From positions 1 to 64,000 of the forward strand of contig NZ_WNKG01000001.1 of assembly GCF_010119245.1 (NCBI RefSeq): 64,000 nucleotides of DNA. Direction: 5' to 3'. The notes beneath the pieces were generated by a model, which saw only the letters and a list, made by a program, of their open reading frames with translations, was not told the DNA's origin and searched no databases. Made by a program: the position numbers and the translations under genes. Shown here piece by piece: positions 53,403-64,000 of this stretch (position 1 is the first letter of the stretch; each line of letters starts with the position of its first letter). Source of the DNA: Cyclobacterium salsum. GTDB lineage: Bacteria; Bacteroidota; Bacteroidia; Cytophagales; Cyclobacteriaceae.

Positions 53403-54812
53403 ATGAGTAATAAAAGGAGGGAGTTTTTGAAACTCTCCGGCCTGGCCGGAATAGGAATGATGGGATCGGGGTTTACCGGTTTATCACAAGAAGAACAGGA
53501 AAACGTACTTGTTCAAAGCAAGAAGCAGTATGCGCAGCGCTTTAATATGTCCGGCTATGCGGCCCCCAAACTGGACGTAGTTCGGGTAGGTGTCATTGGA
53601 CTGGGGATGCGTGGACCGGGAGCAGTGGACCGATTGAGCAAAATTCAGGGAGTAGAAATAAAAGCCCTGTGTGACTTACGGCCGGAAATGGTAGATAAGG
53701 TGATGAAAAGCCTGGAAGGAACCTCCCACAAACCAGTTACCTACAGCGGTAGTACGTATGCCTGGAAAAAAATGGTGGACAGGGATGATCTGGATATGAT
53801 CTATATCGCGACTCCCTGGGAATGGCATACGCCCATGGCGGTATATGCGATGGAAGCAGGAAAACATGCCTTTTCAGAAGTGCCCATAGCCATCAGTCTG
53901 GAAGAATGCTGGCAACTGGTGGAGACCTCGGAACGAACCAAAAAGCATTGCATGCAATTGGAAAACTGCTGTTATGACTTTTTTGAATTGATGACGCTGA
54001 ACATGGCAAGGGATGGCTTTTTTGGAGATGTTATCCATGGGGAAGGAGCGTACATCCACGACCTTCTGGACCTGAATTTCCAGAAAGACAGTGGATATCA
54101 GGATATGTGGCGACTGAAGGAAAATTACCGTGATGGGAATATATACCCGACCCACGGGCTGGGTCCGGTTTGTCAGATCATGAATATTAACCGAGGGGAC
54201 CAAATGGACTACCTTACTTCCCTGTCAAGTCAGGATTATCATATGAAAGCGCGGGCCGAAGAATTAGCTGAGCAAGATGACTTTTATGCCTCTTTCGCTA
54301 CCAAGCAATTCCGGGGAAACATGAATACCACCCTGGTAAAAACCAAAAAAGGCCGATCCATCATGATTCAACACGATGTGAGTTCTCCGAGGCCTTATTC
54401 CAGAATTCATCTGATTAGTGGTACCAAGGGCATGGCAAGAAAATGGCCTGTTCCCGGAATTTCTTCCGGCCATGGCTGGATGGAAGAGGCGGAAGTAAAA
54501 GCGCTGGAGGAAAAATACACGCCGGAAATCGTCAAAAAAGTGGGCGAAATGGCCAAGAAAATAGGAGGACATGGAGGCATGGACTTTATGATGGACTGGA
54601 GATTGATTGATTGCTTGAGAAACGGGCTTCCGTTGGATCAGGATGTGTACGATGCGGCACTCTGGAGTTCGATCACTCCCTTGAGCGAATGGTCAGTCGC
54701 CAATAGGTCCAACTCAATCGATATTCCGGACTTTACGGCTGGATCCTGGCAAACCAACCAGCCGGTGGAACTTACCCTGAAAGGAGGGGGGACCACGGGA
54801 GTAAACGTTTGA
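53403..54812 (+). CDS. GH109-like (alpha-N-acetylgalactosaminidase type) NAD-dependent glycosidase
   Basis: 469 residues with a twin-arginine-type signal (NKRREFLKLSGLAGIG). NAD-binding VGVIGLGMRGPGAVDRL, then IATPWEWHTPMAVYAMEAGK and HAFSEVPIAISLEECW, which are the GH109 pattern. The Gfo/Idh/MocA EKP motif is replaced by SEVP. YPTHGLGPVCQIMNINRGD and HGGMDFMMDWRLIDCL complete the match. GH109 enzymes cleave glycosides through transient C3 oxidation by a bound NAD, without net redox. It likely removes alpha-linked GalNAc or a related residue in the periplasm. Other specificities occur in the family. Confidence 0.88.
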   Translation: MSNKRREFLKLSGLAGIGMMGSGFTGLSQEEQENVLVQSKKQYAQRFNMSGYAAPKLDVVRVGVIGLGMRGPGAVDRLSKIQGVEIKALCDLRPEMVDKVMKSLEGTSHKPVTYSGSTYAWKKMVDRDDLDMIYIATPWEWHTPMAVYAMEAGKHAFSEVPIAISLEECWQLVETSERTKKHCMQLENCCYDFFELMTLNMARDGFFGDVIHGEGAYIHDLLDLNFQKDSGYQDMWRLKENYRDGNIYPTHGLGPVCQIMNINRGDQMDYLTSLSSQDYHMKARAEELAEQDDFYASFATKQFRGNMNTTLVKTKKGRSIMIQHDVSSPRPYSRIHLISGTKGMARKWPVPGISSGHGWMEEAEVKALEEKYTPEIVKKVGEMAKKIGGHGGMDFMMDWRLIDCLRNGLPLDQDVYDAALWSSITPLSEWSVANRSNSIDIPDFTAGSWQTNQPVELTLKGGGTTGVNV

Positions 54813-54821
54813 TAGTTTTCT

Positions 54822-54866
54822 AAAAGTGGCAGGAAGCTTGGTATTCCTGCCACTTCATTTTTTTAA
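54822..54866. terminator. Bidirectional intrinsic terminator
   Basis: A perfect 12-bp inverted repeat (AAGTGGCAGGAA / TTCCTGCCACTT) with an 8-base loop is followed by a T-tract. It sits between the convergent GH109-like (+) and methyltransferase (-) genes. Confidence 0.85.
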
Positions 54867-56044
54867 GTGACATACATTACCAGTCCTTTCAGATAGGATG
54901 TCTCCTGATGAAATACGTTCACCGGATGGTCAGGTCCTTGCGATACCTGATGCAATACCTGGGTCTTTCGGCCTGCTTCCAGGGCGGCAGCCGTTACCGT
55001 ATGGTTAAAGAGTTCCCGGTCAATAACCTGCGAACAAGAAAAGGTAAACAGGATACCCCCGGGTTTTATTTTCTTCAGCGCCAGGGCATTTAATCGTTTG
55101 TATGCCTGGACGGCATTGTGCCGCGAGCGGATATTTTTCGCAAAAGCTGGCGGGTCGAGAATGATCACCTCGTAAGCCTCCTCCATGTTCTGCAAAAACT
55201 TCAGGACATCAGCCGTCAGGCAGGGATTTAAATTGGAGTCAAAGTGGTTTAATTCCAGGTTTTTTTGACAAAGCGCAATGGCATCCGATGAAATATCTAT
55301 CGATGTAACCCGGTTAGCACCGGCAGCAAGCGCGTACACCGAAAATCCACCGGAATAACAAAAGGTATTGAGCACTTCTTTGTCCTGACAATAGCGTTGA
55401 AGTAGCGACCTGTTTTCCCGTTGGTCTAGAAAGAAACCCGTTTTCTGCCCCTTTTCCAAATTGATTTCAAAGTGCAAGGCATTCTCTTTTATTCGAAGGG
55501 CTGAATTTTCCCCAAAAATCCAGCCGTCGGCCTCATTGGTTTTTCCATGAAGGGCAGAGGCACTTTTGTTGTAGATGGCTTTGAGATCCTTTCCAAGGAG
55601 TTGTTGAAGCGCATTCGAAATCGATGGCAATTCTTTGACAATTCCCAGGTGATGGGCTTGAATTACCAAAACGCCGTCGTAATAGTCGATAATCAGGCCA
55701 GGTAGCCTGTCTCCTTCTCCATGAACCATTCGATAGGCGTTGGTTCTTTCTGTTTGGCCGGAAAATAGTATTTTTCTTAACAGGTAGGCGGCTGAAAGCT
55801 TTTCCAACCAAAATACCTCCGTTATTTCCCGATCACTAAAAGTAATCATTCGCACCATAATGGACCCTGGCGAATAAAAACCAAGTCCCAGCACCTGTTT
55901 TTTGGAATCCAGGACTTTCACCAATTCCCCGTCCTGGAGGTCCTTGGGCTTTTGTTGAATGGCACCGGAAAAAACCCAATGATGCATTCGTTTCAGGGAA
56001 ATTTCTTTCGCTTTTTTAAGGACGATTTCAGGGTAGTTAGTCAT
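54863..56044 (-). CDS. rlmI: Class I SAM-dependent rRNA large subunit methyltransferase (RlmI family)
   Basis: 393 residues. N-terminal PUA domain (~1-75: HHWVFSGAIQQKP, GLGFYSPGSIMVRM). Central domain with RMVHGEGDRLPGLIIDYYDG. C-terminal methyltransferase with the SAM site NTFCYSGGFSVYALAAGA and catalytic-region DPPAFAKN, plus FTFSCSQVIDRE. It methylates a cytosine C5 of 23S rRNA in characterised members. The start overlaps the stop position of an ancestral symporter gene whose remains lie immediately upstream. Confidence 0.85.
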   Translation of the reverse strand: MTNYPEIVLKKAKEISLKRMHHWVFSGAIQQKPKDLQDGELVKVLDSKKQVLGLGFYSPGSIMVRMITFSDREITEVFWLEKLSAAYLLRKILFSGQTERTNAYRMVHGEGDRLPGLIIDYYDGVLVIQAHHLGIVKELPSISNALQQLLGKDLKAIYNKSASALHGKTNEADGWIFGENSALRIKENALHFEINLEKGQKTGFFLDQRENRSLLQRYCQDKEVLNTFCYSGGFSVYALAAGANRVTSIDISSDAIALCQKNLELNHFDSNLNPCLTADVLKFLQNMEEAYEVIILDPPAFAKNIRSRHNAVQAYKRLNALALKKIKPGGILFTFSCSQVIDRELFNHTVTAAALEAGRKTQVLHQVSQGPDHPVNVFHQETSYLKGLVMYVT

Positions 56045-56367
56045 TACGTTTAGGTCTGGGAAACAAGAAAGAACCGGCGATCATGGCAGCCATACTGACC
56101 ACCAATGCCGCCGAAAAGCATCAGGCATAAGGCACCTCCAAAAGGGTCTTCCATGACTCCAAGCAAGCCATGTTTAAGATATTCGGAAGAGGCACCGAAA
56201 ATAGTTTCGGACCCAAACCAGGTAGCAAATAGGGCTGAGGCACTTAAAGATAGGGGAAGCTGCCTGCCTGCCAGCATGAAGTCACCGGAGGTTTTGACCA
56301 TACGGGAAGACCAGGCACCGAGTGCCATGGTTCCCAGCAGGTAACAAACGATTGCAGTGGCCAGCAA
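56037..56367 (-). pseudogene. Sodium:solute symporter relic with internal deletion and frameshift
   Basis: The first ~88 codons from 56367 read like the N-terminus of the SSS family (SGDFMLAGRQLPLSLSASAL, FATWFGSETIFGASSEYLKH, EDPFGGALCLMLFG). An intact symporter has ~450-500 residues. Here, after the fourth conserved block, the frame ends in an unrelated tail. In the next frame the same DNA reads LVVSMAAMIAGSFLFPRPK and RND followed by a stop. That is a transmembrane helix and basic tail typical of a symporter C-terminus. So the two ends remain and the middle has been lost out of frame. Confidence 0.8.
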
Positions 56368-56384
56368 CTTTTGTCTATTAAAAT

Positions 56385-58019
<1,635 letters not shown>

Positions 58020-58070
58020 TTAACAAAGCGCAAAGTTAGAAAAATAATTGAGCATCACCTATTTTCCTGC

Positions 58071-59303
58071 TCACCTGGGAGAAAGGGCCGAATTCTTTTT
58101 TCGAAGCGCATATAATTCCCCGGTGGTATGGTAGTAACGGATCAAAACCAGTCCAGCCAACAAGATACATCCTGCCATAAGCAGTATCATGGGCATGGCT
58201 GTTCCGTTGTGAAAAATGCTTACCAGTGCGGAAATTATTCCCCCAAATGCCATTCGCATAAAGCCCATCATGGCAGAGGCACTTCCGGCGTTCTTTTCAA
58301 AGGGTGCCAGCGAAATAGCAGCCGCGTTAGGTACACTCAACCCATGTCCGGTGAGAAAAATAAACATCATTCCTATCAACACCCAGACGTTAAAGACATC
58401 GGTACCCACTCCGGTGATAATGACCAAGCCAACAATTAATTGATAACTAAGGGCGGTAATGACGATCGTTCGGTTGCTGAAATGATTCAACAACACGTGA
58501 TTTAACTGGGTGGCACCGATCATGGCTACCGACAAAAAGGCAAAGAGCCATCCGTATTGGGTAGCTGTCAAGCCATAAATGTTGATAAAAACATCCGAAG
58601 ATCCTGCAATGTAAGCAAAGGGAGCCGCCCCTGCGATTCCTCCCACCAGGATAAACGTCAAAAATTGTTTGTTTCGTAACACTTCCAGGTACTTACTTAA
58701 CACACTTCCCGGTCTTAACGAAAGATCCGGGTCTGGGTCAGCGCCGTCGGGCAATTGCCATTTGCAGGCCAGAATTATTGCAGTGCAGATGGCTGCCAAC
58801 AAAATGAACATCCAGTGCCAATTGAAATGGGAAGTCAAATATCCTCCCAACGTAGGTGCAATCATGGGCGATACGGCGATCACGAGAGTTAGCATGGCGA
58901 GTGCCTGAGCGATCTTATTTACTGGAAATAAGTCTCGCACCAAGGCTTGGGCGGCCACCATTCCCACACAGCCACCGATGGCCTGAATAAACCTCATCGC
59001 AATGAGCGAATTTACAGAAGTGGTGAGGGCACAACCAACCGAAGCAATCACATAAATCCACAGACCGGCATATAAGGGCTTTTTTCGGCCAAATTTATCC
59101 AGTAAGGGGCCGTAAAATAGTTGTCCAATGGCAATACCAATCAAATAACTGGTAAGGGAAAGCTGTACACTGGAAATACTTGTATCCAAATTTTTGGCGA
59201 TGGCAGGGAAAGCAGGTAGGTACATGTCTACCGAAAAAGGGCTAATGGTACTCAAAGCACCCAATACCAAAACCAAAATAAAATAATTTTTTTGTTCTTT
59301 CAT
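58071..59303 (-). CDS. Bcr/CflA family multidrug efflux MFS transporter
   Basis: 410 residues with 12 hydrophobic segments. The family signature is early: STISPFSVDMYLPAFPAIA. MFS motif A is in YGPLLDKFGRKKPL, and motif C-like GGCVGMVAAQALVRDLF follows. Homologues export chloramphenicol, bicyclomycin or sulfonamide-type compounds by proton antiport. It is monocistronic, 73 bp upstream of the ABC-F gene start in reading order. Confidence 0.9.
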   Translation of the reverse strand: MKEQKNYFILVLVLGALSTISPFSVDMYLPAFPAIAKNLDTSISSVQLSLTSYLIGIAIGQLFYGPLLDKFGRKKPLYAGLWIYVIASVGCALTTSVNSLIAMRFIQAIGGCVGMVAAQALVRDLFPVNKIAQALAMLTLVIAVSPMIAPTLGGYLTSHFNWHWMFILLAAICTAIILACKWQLPDGADPDPDLSLRPGSVLSKYLEVLRNKQFLTFILVGGIAGAAPFAYIAGSSDVFINIYGLTATQYGWLFAFLSVAMIGATQLNHVLLNHFSNRTIVITALSYQLIVGLVIITGVGTDVFNVWVLIGMMFIFLTGHGLSVPNAAAISLAPFEKNAGSASAMMGFMRMAFGGIISALVSIFHNGTAMPMILLMAGCILLAGLVLIRYYHTTGELYALRKKNSALSPR

Positions 59304-59421
59304 TGGAAATCACAAAAATAGCCAATTAAATAAATTTACTGGCTTTTTGGGTTTGATAAAAAAATATTGAACTATCAAAACAATAAAAATGTATTTTAAA
59401 TAAAATAAAACGTTTTTTAAC

Positions 59422-59453
59422 ATTGACATTAATAGATTAAATGTCTAATATTG
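59422..59453 (+). promoter_or_regulatory. Candidate promoter for the propeller/malectin/kelch gene
   Basis: ATTG (59422-59425) and TAATATTG (59446-59453) are 20 bp apart. This is one mismatch from the Bacteroidota -33/-7 consensus at each element. It lies 72 bp before the ATG, in a very AT-rich stretch. Confidence 0.35.
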
Positions 59454-59524
59454 TGATGTTAAAACAGCATAATACTTTTAAAATTTATAATTAAACAGTT
59501 TATCAATTTAATCTTCCGTTGGTT

Positions 59525-62500
59525 ATGGGAACAGCAAAATTATACCCTATATTATTTTTTTTATTCATTCTTTTTATTGGTATATCCTCTAAGAATTATG
59601 TTTATTCTCAAAATGCCAGTTTCAATCAGACTTCTCTGGATTTTAATGGCTTTCAGAACATTGATCTGGGGACTTCACTGCAGTTCGGGCCGGATGAAAG
59701 GCTTTACGTGGCTCAGTTGAAAGGGGAAATTAAAATTTACACCATTGAAAAAGGAGGCCCCAACGAATACCAGGTGGTTGGAGAAGAAATTTTATTGGGA
59801 GTTAAAGACATTCCTAATTACGATGACAATGGGCTGTTGGCCTATGACAATCGGGGAAATCGGCAAATTACGGGCTTGACGGTGGTTGGTACAGCCCAAA
59901 ACCCCATCATCTATGTGAGTTCCAGTGATCCGAAATGGGGAGGCCCCAGCGGAGATAAGATGCTGGATACGAACTCAGGAGTCATTACCCGTTTGAGCTG
60001 GACAGGCGAAACCTGGGAGGTGACGGATTTGGTTCGTGGTCTGCCCCGGTCGGAAGAAAATCACTCTACCAACGGGCTGGAATTTACCACTATTAATGGC
60101 AAGCCTTATCTGTTGGTAGCAAGTGGTGGATTGACCAATGCCGGAGCTCCATCGAAAAACTTCACCTATATTAGTGAGTTTGCGCTTTCGGCGGCGATTT
60201 TAAGTATAGACCTTGATGCCCTGGAAGCGTTACCTACCCAAACAGATACGCATTCAGGCCGATCATTTAAATACGATATTCCTACCTTGGATGATCCGAG
60301 CCGCGAAAATGTAAATGGGGTGTACAATCCCAATGACCCTGATTATGATGGAATAGATGTCAATGACCCCTTTGGCGGAAATGATGGGTTGAATATGGGA
60401 ATGGTTTCCCTGGACGGACCTGTACAGATATATTCACCCGGGTATCGGAATTCCTATGATTTAGTAGTAACCGAGGACCGAAAACTTTTTGTAACAGACA
60501 ACGGTGCCAATATCAATTGGGGCGGCTTACCCATTAACGAGGGAAATGCCACGCTTGTAAGCAATGATTACGATCCCGGAGAACCTGGTGCCAGCCCTTT
60601 AAACCCCTCTGCAGACGGGGAATTTGTAGACAATCAGGATCACCTATTGATGGTTACTTCGGACCTGGACACGTACACTCCGGGTAGTTATTATGGAGGA
60701 CATCCGACACCCATAAGAGCGAACCCGGGGCAACCTTACCAGGCTGGAGCCCCATTCCCTTTTGAACCGGGAGGTGCGGGATTATACACAAAATTTATTG
60801 GGGATAATAATGATTACTCCGACGTTACGCCGGCATTTACGCCCACAGACAAATTCAGAACCCAGATTCTGGAGCCCGTAGCACCGGGCCAAACGGGATT
60901 TGATGAATACGCGGCCAATAGCCTACCTGCTAACTGGCCTCCGGTGCCCCAAAGTCTGGCCAATCAGGCCGAAGCGGATTTTATTGCACCTACCCTGGCC
61001 AATTCCAATGGTCCGCAACCCACTATCGTTACCGTTTTTCCTAACAATTCCAACGGGATTGCTGAATACAAGGGTACGAATTTTGAAGGGGCGTTAAAAG
61101 GTTCTTTGGTGGTAGGGAAAAATGGAGGCACCCTTCATTTAATCCATTTAAATGGAGATGGGTCATTAAAGGATGCTGAATTCAGCAAATGGAATCTGAA
61201 TGGTGGGAATGCCCTCGGTATCGCAACGAACGGAGATGCTGAAATTTTCCCGGGAACCATTTGGGTAGCAACCTTTGACAATAGAATAATGGTGCTAACC
61301 CCAGCCGATGATGTCTTTTGTATTGCTGTGGATGATCCTGCATTTGATCCCAATGCTGATTATGATCACGATGGCTATACGAATCAAGATGAGTTGGATA
61401 ATGGAACAGATTATTGCTCTGGAGGTTCCGCCCCGGATGACTATGATAAAGACGGTGTTTCCAACTTGAATGATCTGGACGATGATGGAGATGGTATTTT
61501 GGATGCCAATGATCCATTTCAAATTGGCTATCCTACCAATTTGCCGCTGGAAAACCAGTTATTTACGAACCAGTCAGATGCTTTTGGCGAAGAGTTTGGT
61601 TACCTGGGACTAGGGTTGACCGGATTGATGAACAATGGAGCTGATAACCCAAACTGGCTGGAATGGCTTGATAAAGGAAATGATAGTCCTGGTCCTCCCG
61701 ATATTTACGGAGGTACGGCTGGTGCCATCCAGGTTTCCATGACCGGGGGCACTGCAAACGAAACAGCTAATAATCAGGAAAAAGGGTTTCAACTGGGGGT
61801 AAATGTCGGAACCGAAACCGGTAATTATGTTATTTCCTCCGGCATTATTGGCCTGTCTTCTCCCGGACAACTTTATGATTATTCCGGAGATGGGGAGGTA
61901 GGTATTCAGATAGGCGATGGTACGCAAAGTAATTTTATCAAATTGGTCTTTACCAAAGATGGAATCACGGCTGTTCAGGAGCTCAACGATGTGGTGTCAG
62001 CTGAATCCCTTTTTCTGGAAATCCCTGTTGATCAACAGGCCGATGCTAATACGCTTATCGAATTGTCTTTTGTGGTAAATCCCGTGGAAGGAACAGTAGA
62101 ACCCCGATATGCCTATAACAACGATCCCGCCATTTCCCTGGGTACGATTAATGCCAATGGAGCTATTTTAGAAGCCATTCAGGATTTGTCAAAGCCCTTG
62201 GCAATGGGCATTTACGGATCATCTCACGATACTGGAGATAGCTTCATAGGCGTGTGGAATTATTTCAAAGTCAGCGGTGAAATTCCCTACACCATCCGGA
62301 CCTTGCGGGATGTGAATCGACTGATAGGCGATCCGGATGTGATGGTCAATCTGGACGAATATTTTGATGATAATGATGGTGTCAACAACCTGACCTATTC
62401 TGTTTCCGGAAATACCAATCCAGTGGTCGGTACTCAGATTGAAGACAACCTTCTCCGGATTATGACTCCGAGTGATGAAGTGACAGCCAATCTTACCGTT

Positions 62501-64000
62501 CGAGCTACTGATACCAACGGGTACTATGTGGAACAATCGTTTGCCGTTACCATAGAACAGGATTTTGAGATTTTGTTACGAATCAATGCAGGAGGTAGCT
62601 TGCTCAATGGAGAAGACGGTTCCCCTAACTGGCTGGCCAATAGTGTTACGGGTCCGGAGCAAACCGATTTGTTTTCTGTCTCCGGAGGTAGAAGCGCTAC
62701 GAACTCTTTTAGCGCAGACCAGAGACACGAATCGATTCCTGAGTATATATCTGATTCCCGATACGAACAGCTTTTTAACAAGGAAAGGTATGCTACAGAG
62801 TCCACCATGGACTACAGCATACCGTTGCCAAATGGAAATTACCTGGTTAATTTGTATATGGGAAATGGTTTCGAAGGTACCTCTACCTTATTAAAACGAT
62901 ATTTTGATATTCAAATTGAAGGAGAAACGGTAGCATCTTCCTTTGATATCGTAGAAGCATTTGGTCACCTGATTGGTGGCATGAAACAATATGAAGTATC
63001 TGTCACCGATGGAGAGCTAAACATTTCCTTCCTGAAGCAAAAGGAAAACCCACTTGTGAATGGTATTGAAATTCTAGGGAAGCCAATTCAAATTCCCATT
63101 GAGTATACAGCAATAGAGGATTTGATCAATTTCTCCGGTCACGAATTGGATGGAAGCATGTTTGTGGCAGCTTCGGGTGGGAACGGAAATCTCAAGTACA
63201 CGGCAGAAGGCCTGCCGCCGGGAGTGTATCTGGAACCCACGAATGGAACCATTTACGGAAAAATTGAGGACGGTGCGCTGGCAAATAGTCCATACCGGGT
63301 GACCATCACCGTCGATGACGAGGATGAAATTCATTCAGATGCCGAATCGTTTAATTTCACATGGACCATCAGCCCAGACCTGGTCGATCAGGAATGGTAT
63401 GTAAAAAATGAAAATACTTCCTACACAGGCAGGCATGAAAATAGTTTTGTGCAGGCCGGAGATAAATTTTACCTGATGGGGGGTAGAGAAAGTGCCAAAA
63501 CCATTGATATTTACGATTACGCTAAGGACGAATGGCGTTCGCTGCCGAATATCAATCCACACAGCTTTAATCATTTCCAGGCAATTACCTATGAAGGGCT
63601 AATCTGGATAATGGGAGCTTTTCAAACGAATGACTTTCCTAATGAATTACCCGCCACTCATATCTGGATGTTTGATCCGGTAGCTGAGGAATGGATACAG
63701 GGAGTGGAAATTCCAGAGAGCAGAAGAAGAGGATCAGCCGGTGTAGTGGAACATAGAGGAAAATTTTACATTGTGGGAGGAAACACAGATGGTCATGACG
63801 GTGGTTACGTGCCTTATTTTGACTCCTTTGATCCAAAAACCGGCGAGTGGACCGTCTTGGAAGATGCTCCCAGACCCCGTGATCACTTTTTTGCGACGGT
63901 TATTGGAAGCCGATTATACCTGGCATCCGGAAGGCAATCCGGTGGAGCCGAAGGAACCTTTGCCCCGGCATTACCCGAAGTGGATGTTTATGATTTTAAT
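59525..64000 (+). CDS. Giant secreted propeller / TSP3 / malectin / Ig / kelch protein (3' partial)
   Basis: An ATG at 59525 opens a frame that runs without a stop to the window end (1492 codons). Signal peptide GTAKLYPILFFLFILFIGIS...YSQ. Residues ~45-600 form an NHL/sorbosone-type beta-propeller (LQFGPDERLYVAQLKGEIKI). ~600-660 has Asp-rich calcium repeats (DHDGYTNQDELDNG, DDDGDGILDANDP). A concanavalin/cadherin-like part follows. A malectin-like domain at ~1015-1180 begins ILLRINAGGSLLNGEDGSPN. An Ig-like domain (ASGGNGNLKYTAEGLPPGV) comes next, then kelch repeats from ~1305 (KFYLMGG, AKDEWRSLPNI, KFYIVGGNTDG). A C-terminal sorting domain would lie beyond the window. It is probably surface-exposed and carbohydrate-binding. 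Confidence 0.85.
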   Translation, partial: MGTAKLYPILFFLFILFIGISSKNYVYSQNASFNQTSLDFNGFQNIDLGTSLQFGPDERLYVAQLKGEIKIYTIEKGGPNEYQVVGEEILLGVKDIPNYDDNGLLAYDNRGNRQITGLTVVGTAQNPIIYVSSSDPKWGGPSGDKMLDTNSGVITRLSWTGETWEVTDLVRGLPRSEENHSTNGLEFTTINGKPYLLVASGGLTNAGAPSKNFTYISEFALSAAILSIDLDALEALPTQTDTHSGRSFKYDIPTLDDPSRENVNGVYNPNDPDYDGIDVNDPFGGNDGLNMGMVSLDGPVQIYSPGYRNSYDLVVTEDRKLFVTDNGANINWGGLPINEGNATLVSNDYDPGEPGASPLNPSADGEFVDNQDHLLMVTSDLDTYTPGSYYGGHPTPIRANPGQPYQAGAPFPFEPGGAGLYTKFIGDNNDYSDVTPAFTPTDKFRTQILEPVAPGQTGFDEYAANSLPANWPPVPQSLANQAEADFIAPTLANSNGPQPTIVTVFPNNSNGIAEYKGTNFEGALKGSLVVGKNGGTLHLIHLNGDGSLKDAEFSKWNLNGGNALGIATNGDAEIFPGTIWVATFDNRIMVLTPADDVFCIAVDDPAFDPNADYDHDGYTNQDELDNGTDYCSGGSAPDDYDKDGVSNLNDLDDDGDGILDANDPFQIGYPTNLPLENQLFTNQSDAFGEEFGYLGLGLTGLMNNGADNPNWLEWLDKGNDSPGPPDIYGGTAGAIQVSMTGGTANETANNQEKGFQLGVNVGTETGNYVISSGIIGLSSPGQLYDYSGDGEVGIQIGDGTQSNFIKLVFTKDGITAVQELNDVVSAESLFLEIPVDQQADANTLIELSFVVNPVEGTVEPRYAYNNDPAISLGTINANGAILEAIQDLSKPLAMGIYGSSHDTGDSFIGVWNYFKVSGEIPYTIRTLRDVNRLIGDPDVMVNLDEYFDDNDGVNNLTYSVSGNTNPVVGTQIEDNLLRIMTPSDEVTANLTVRATDTNGYYVEQSFAVTIEQDFEILLRINAGGSLLNGEDGSPNWLANSVTGPEQTDLFSVSGGRSATNSFSADQRHESIPEYISDSRYEQLFNKERYATESTMDYSIPLPNGNYLVNLYMGNGFEGTSTLLKRYFDIQIEGETVASSFDIVEAFGHLIGGMKQYEVSVTDGELNISFLKQKENPLVNGIEILGKPIQIPIEYTAIEDLINFSGHELDGSMFVAASGGNGNLKYTAEGLPPGVYLEPTNGTIYGKIEDGALANSPYRVTITVDDEDEIHSDAESFNFTWTISPDLVDQEWYVKNENTSYTGRHENSFVQAGDKFYLMGGRESAKTIDIYDYAKDEWRSLPNINPHSFNHFQAITYEGLIWIMGAFQTNDFPNELPATHIWMFDPVAEEWIQGVEIPESRRRGSAGVVEHRGKFYIVGGNTDGHDGGYVPYFDSFDPKTGEWTVLEDAPRPRDHFFATVIGSRLYLASGRQSGGAEGTFAPALPEVDVYDFN

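Noticed and set aside
61135-61522. His/Ile-rich - strand frames
   Set aside because: Antisense of the GAT/GAC-rich calcium-binding repeats in the kelch protein.

Overview
The window comes from a member of the Bacteroidota, probably an environmental or marine polysaccharide degrader. The lineage call rests on a type IX secretion (T9SS) type B sorting domain, a PorP/SprF partner protein, DUF3667 and DUF4954 genes, and TTTG-N19-TAnnTTTG promoters. Nothing here fixes the genus. I see no tRNA, rRNA, CRISPR array or intact insertion sequence.

Layout. (1) 2-10063, + strand: a surface-protein cassette. It holds a 5'-truncated stalk/tail-fibre-like protein, a beta-helix/LamG protein, a DUF285 relic, a T9SS type B cargo, a PorP/SprF protein and a fibrinogen-like protein. 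Two of these share a BIG2-plus-linker module. (2) 10192-19173: a 7TM-AraC regulator. Then come Gfo/Idh/MocA, sugar isomerase and ThuA-dehydrogenase-LamG-azurin genes on the - strand, divergent from a cupin-AraC regulator and an alginate-lyase-like gene. (3) 19188-25675: a DUF3667 membrane protein, a sugar permease with an internally deleted ribokinase relic, a PL8 polysaccharide lyase and an HGSNAT-like acyltransferase. (4) 25872-38158: a D-lactate-dehydrogenase-like flavoprotein diverges from a seven-gene run. That run contains a Tat-exported oxidoreductase, two DUF1080 hydrolases, a PhyH oxygenase, a dehydrogenase-HEAT-cytochrome c protein, a cytoplasmic oxidoreductase and a 3-hydroxyacyl-CoA-dehydrogenase-like enzyme. 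(5) 38173-48046: miaE, a GT2 glycosyltransferase, two exported proteins of unknown function, DUF4954 and glmS. (6) 48346-54812: sulfatase, fucosyltransferase-like, SGNH esterase, amidohydrolase and GH109-like genes. (7) 54863-59303: rlmI-like methyltransferase, a sodium-solute symporter relic, an ABC-F ATPase and a Bcr/CflA transporter. (8) 59525 to the window end: the first 1492 codons of a secreted propeller/malectin/kelch protein.

How it fits together. The PL8 lyase, alginate-lyase-like protein, sulfatase, esterase and GH109-like enzyme point to use of (sulfated) polysaccharides. The repeated Gfo/Idh/MocA, sugar isomerase, DUF1080 and PVC-type dehydrogenase genes suggest oxidative 3-keto-sugar chemistry. 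In that scheme one large dehydrogenase would pass electrons to an attached blue-copper domain and the other to an attached c-type heme. This pathway is inferred from families and context.

Two metabolic genes (ribokinase, sodium-solute symporter) survive only as short pieces whose ends match the family but whose middles are missing. A DUF285 protein survives only as its last repeat. This indicates recent gene decay by internal deletion.
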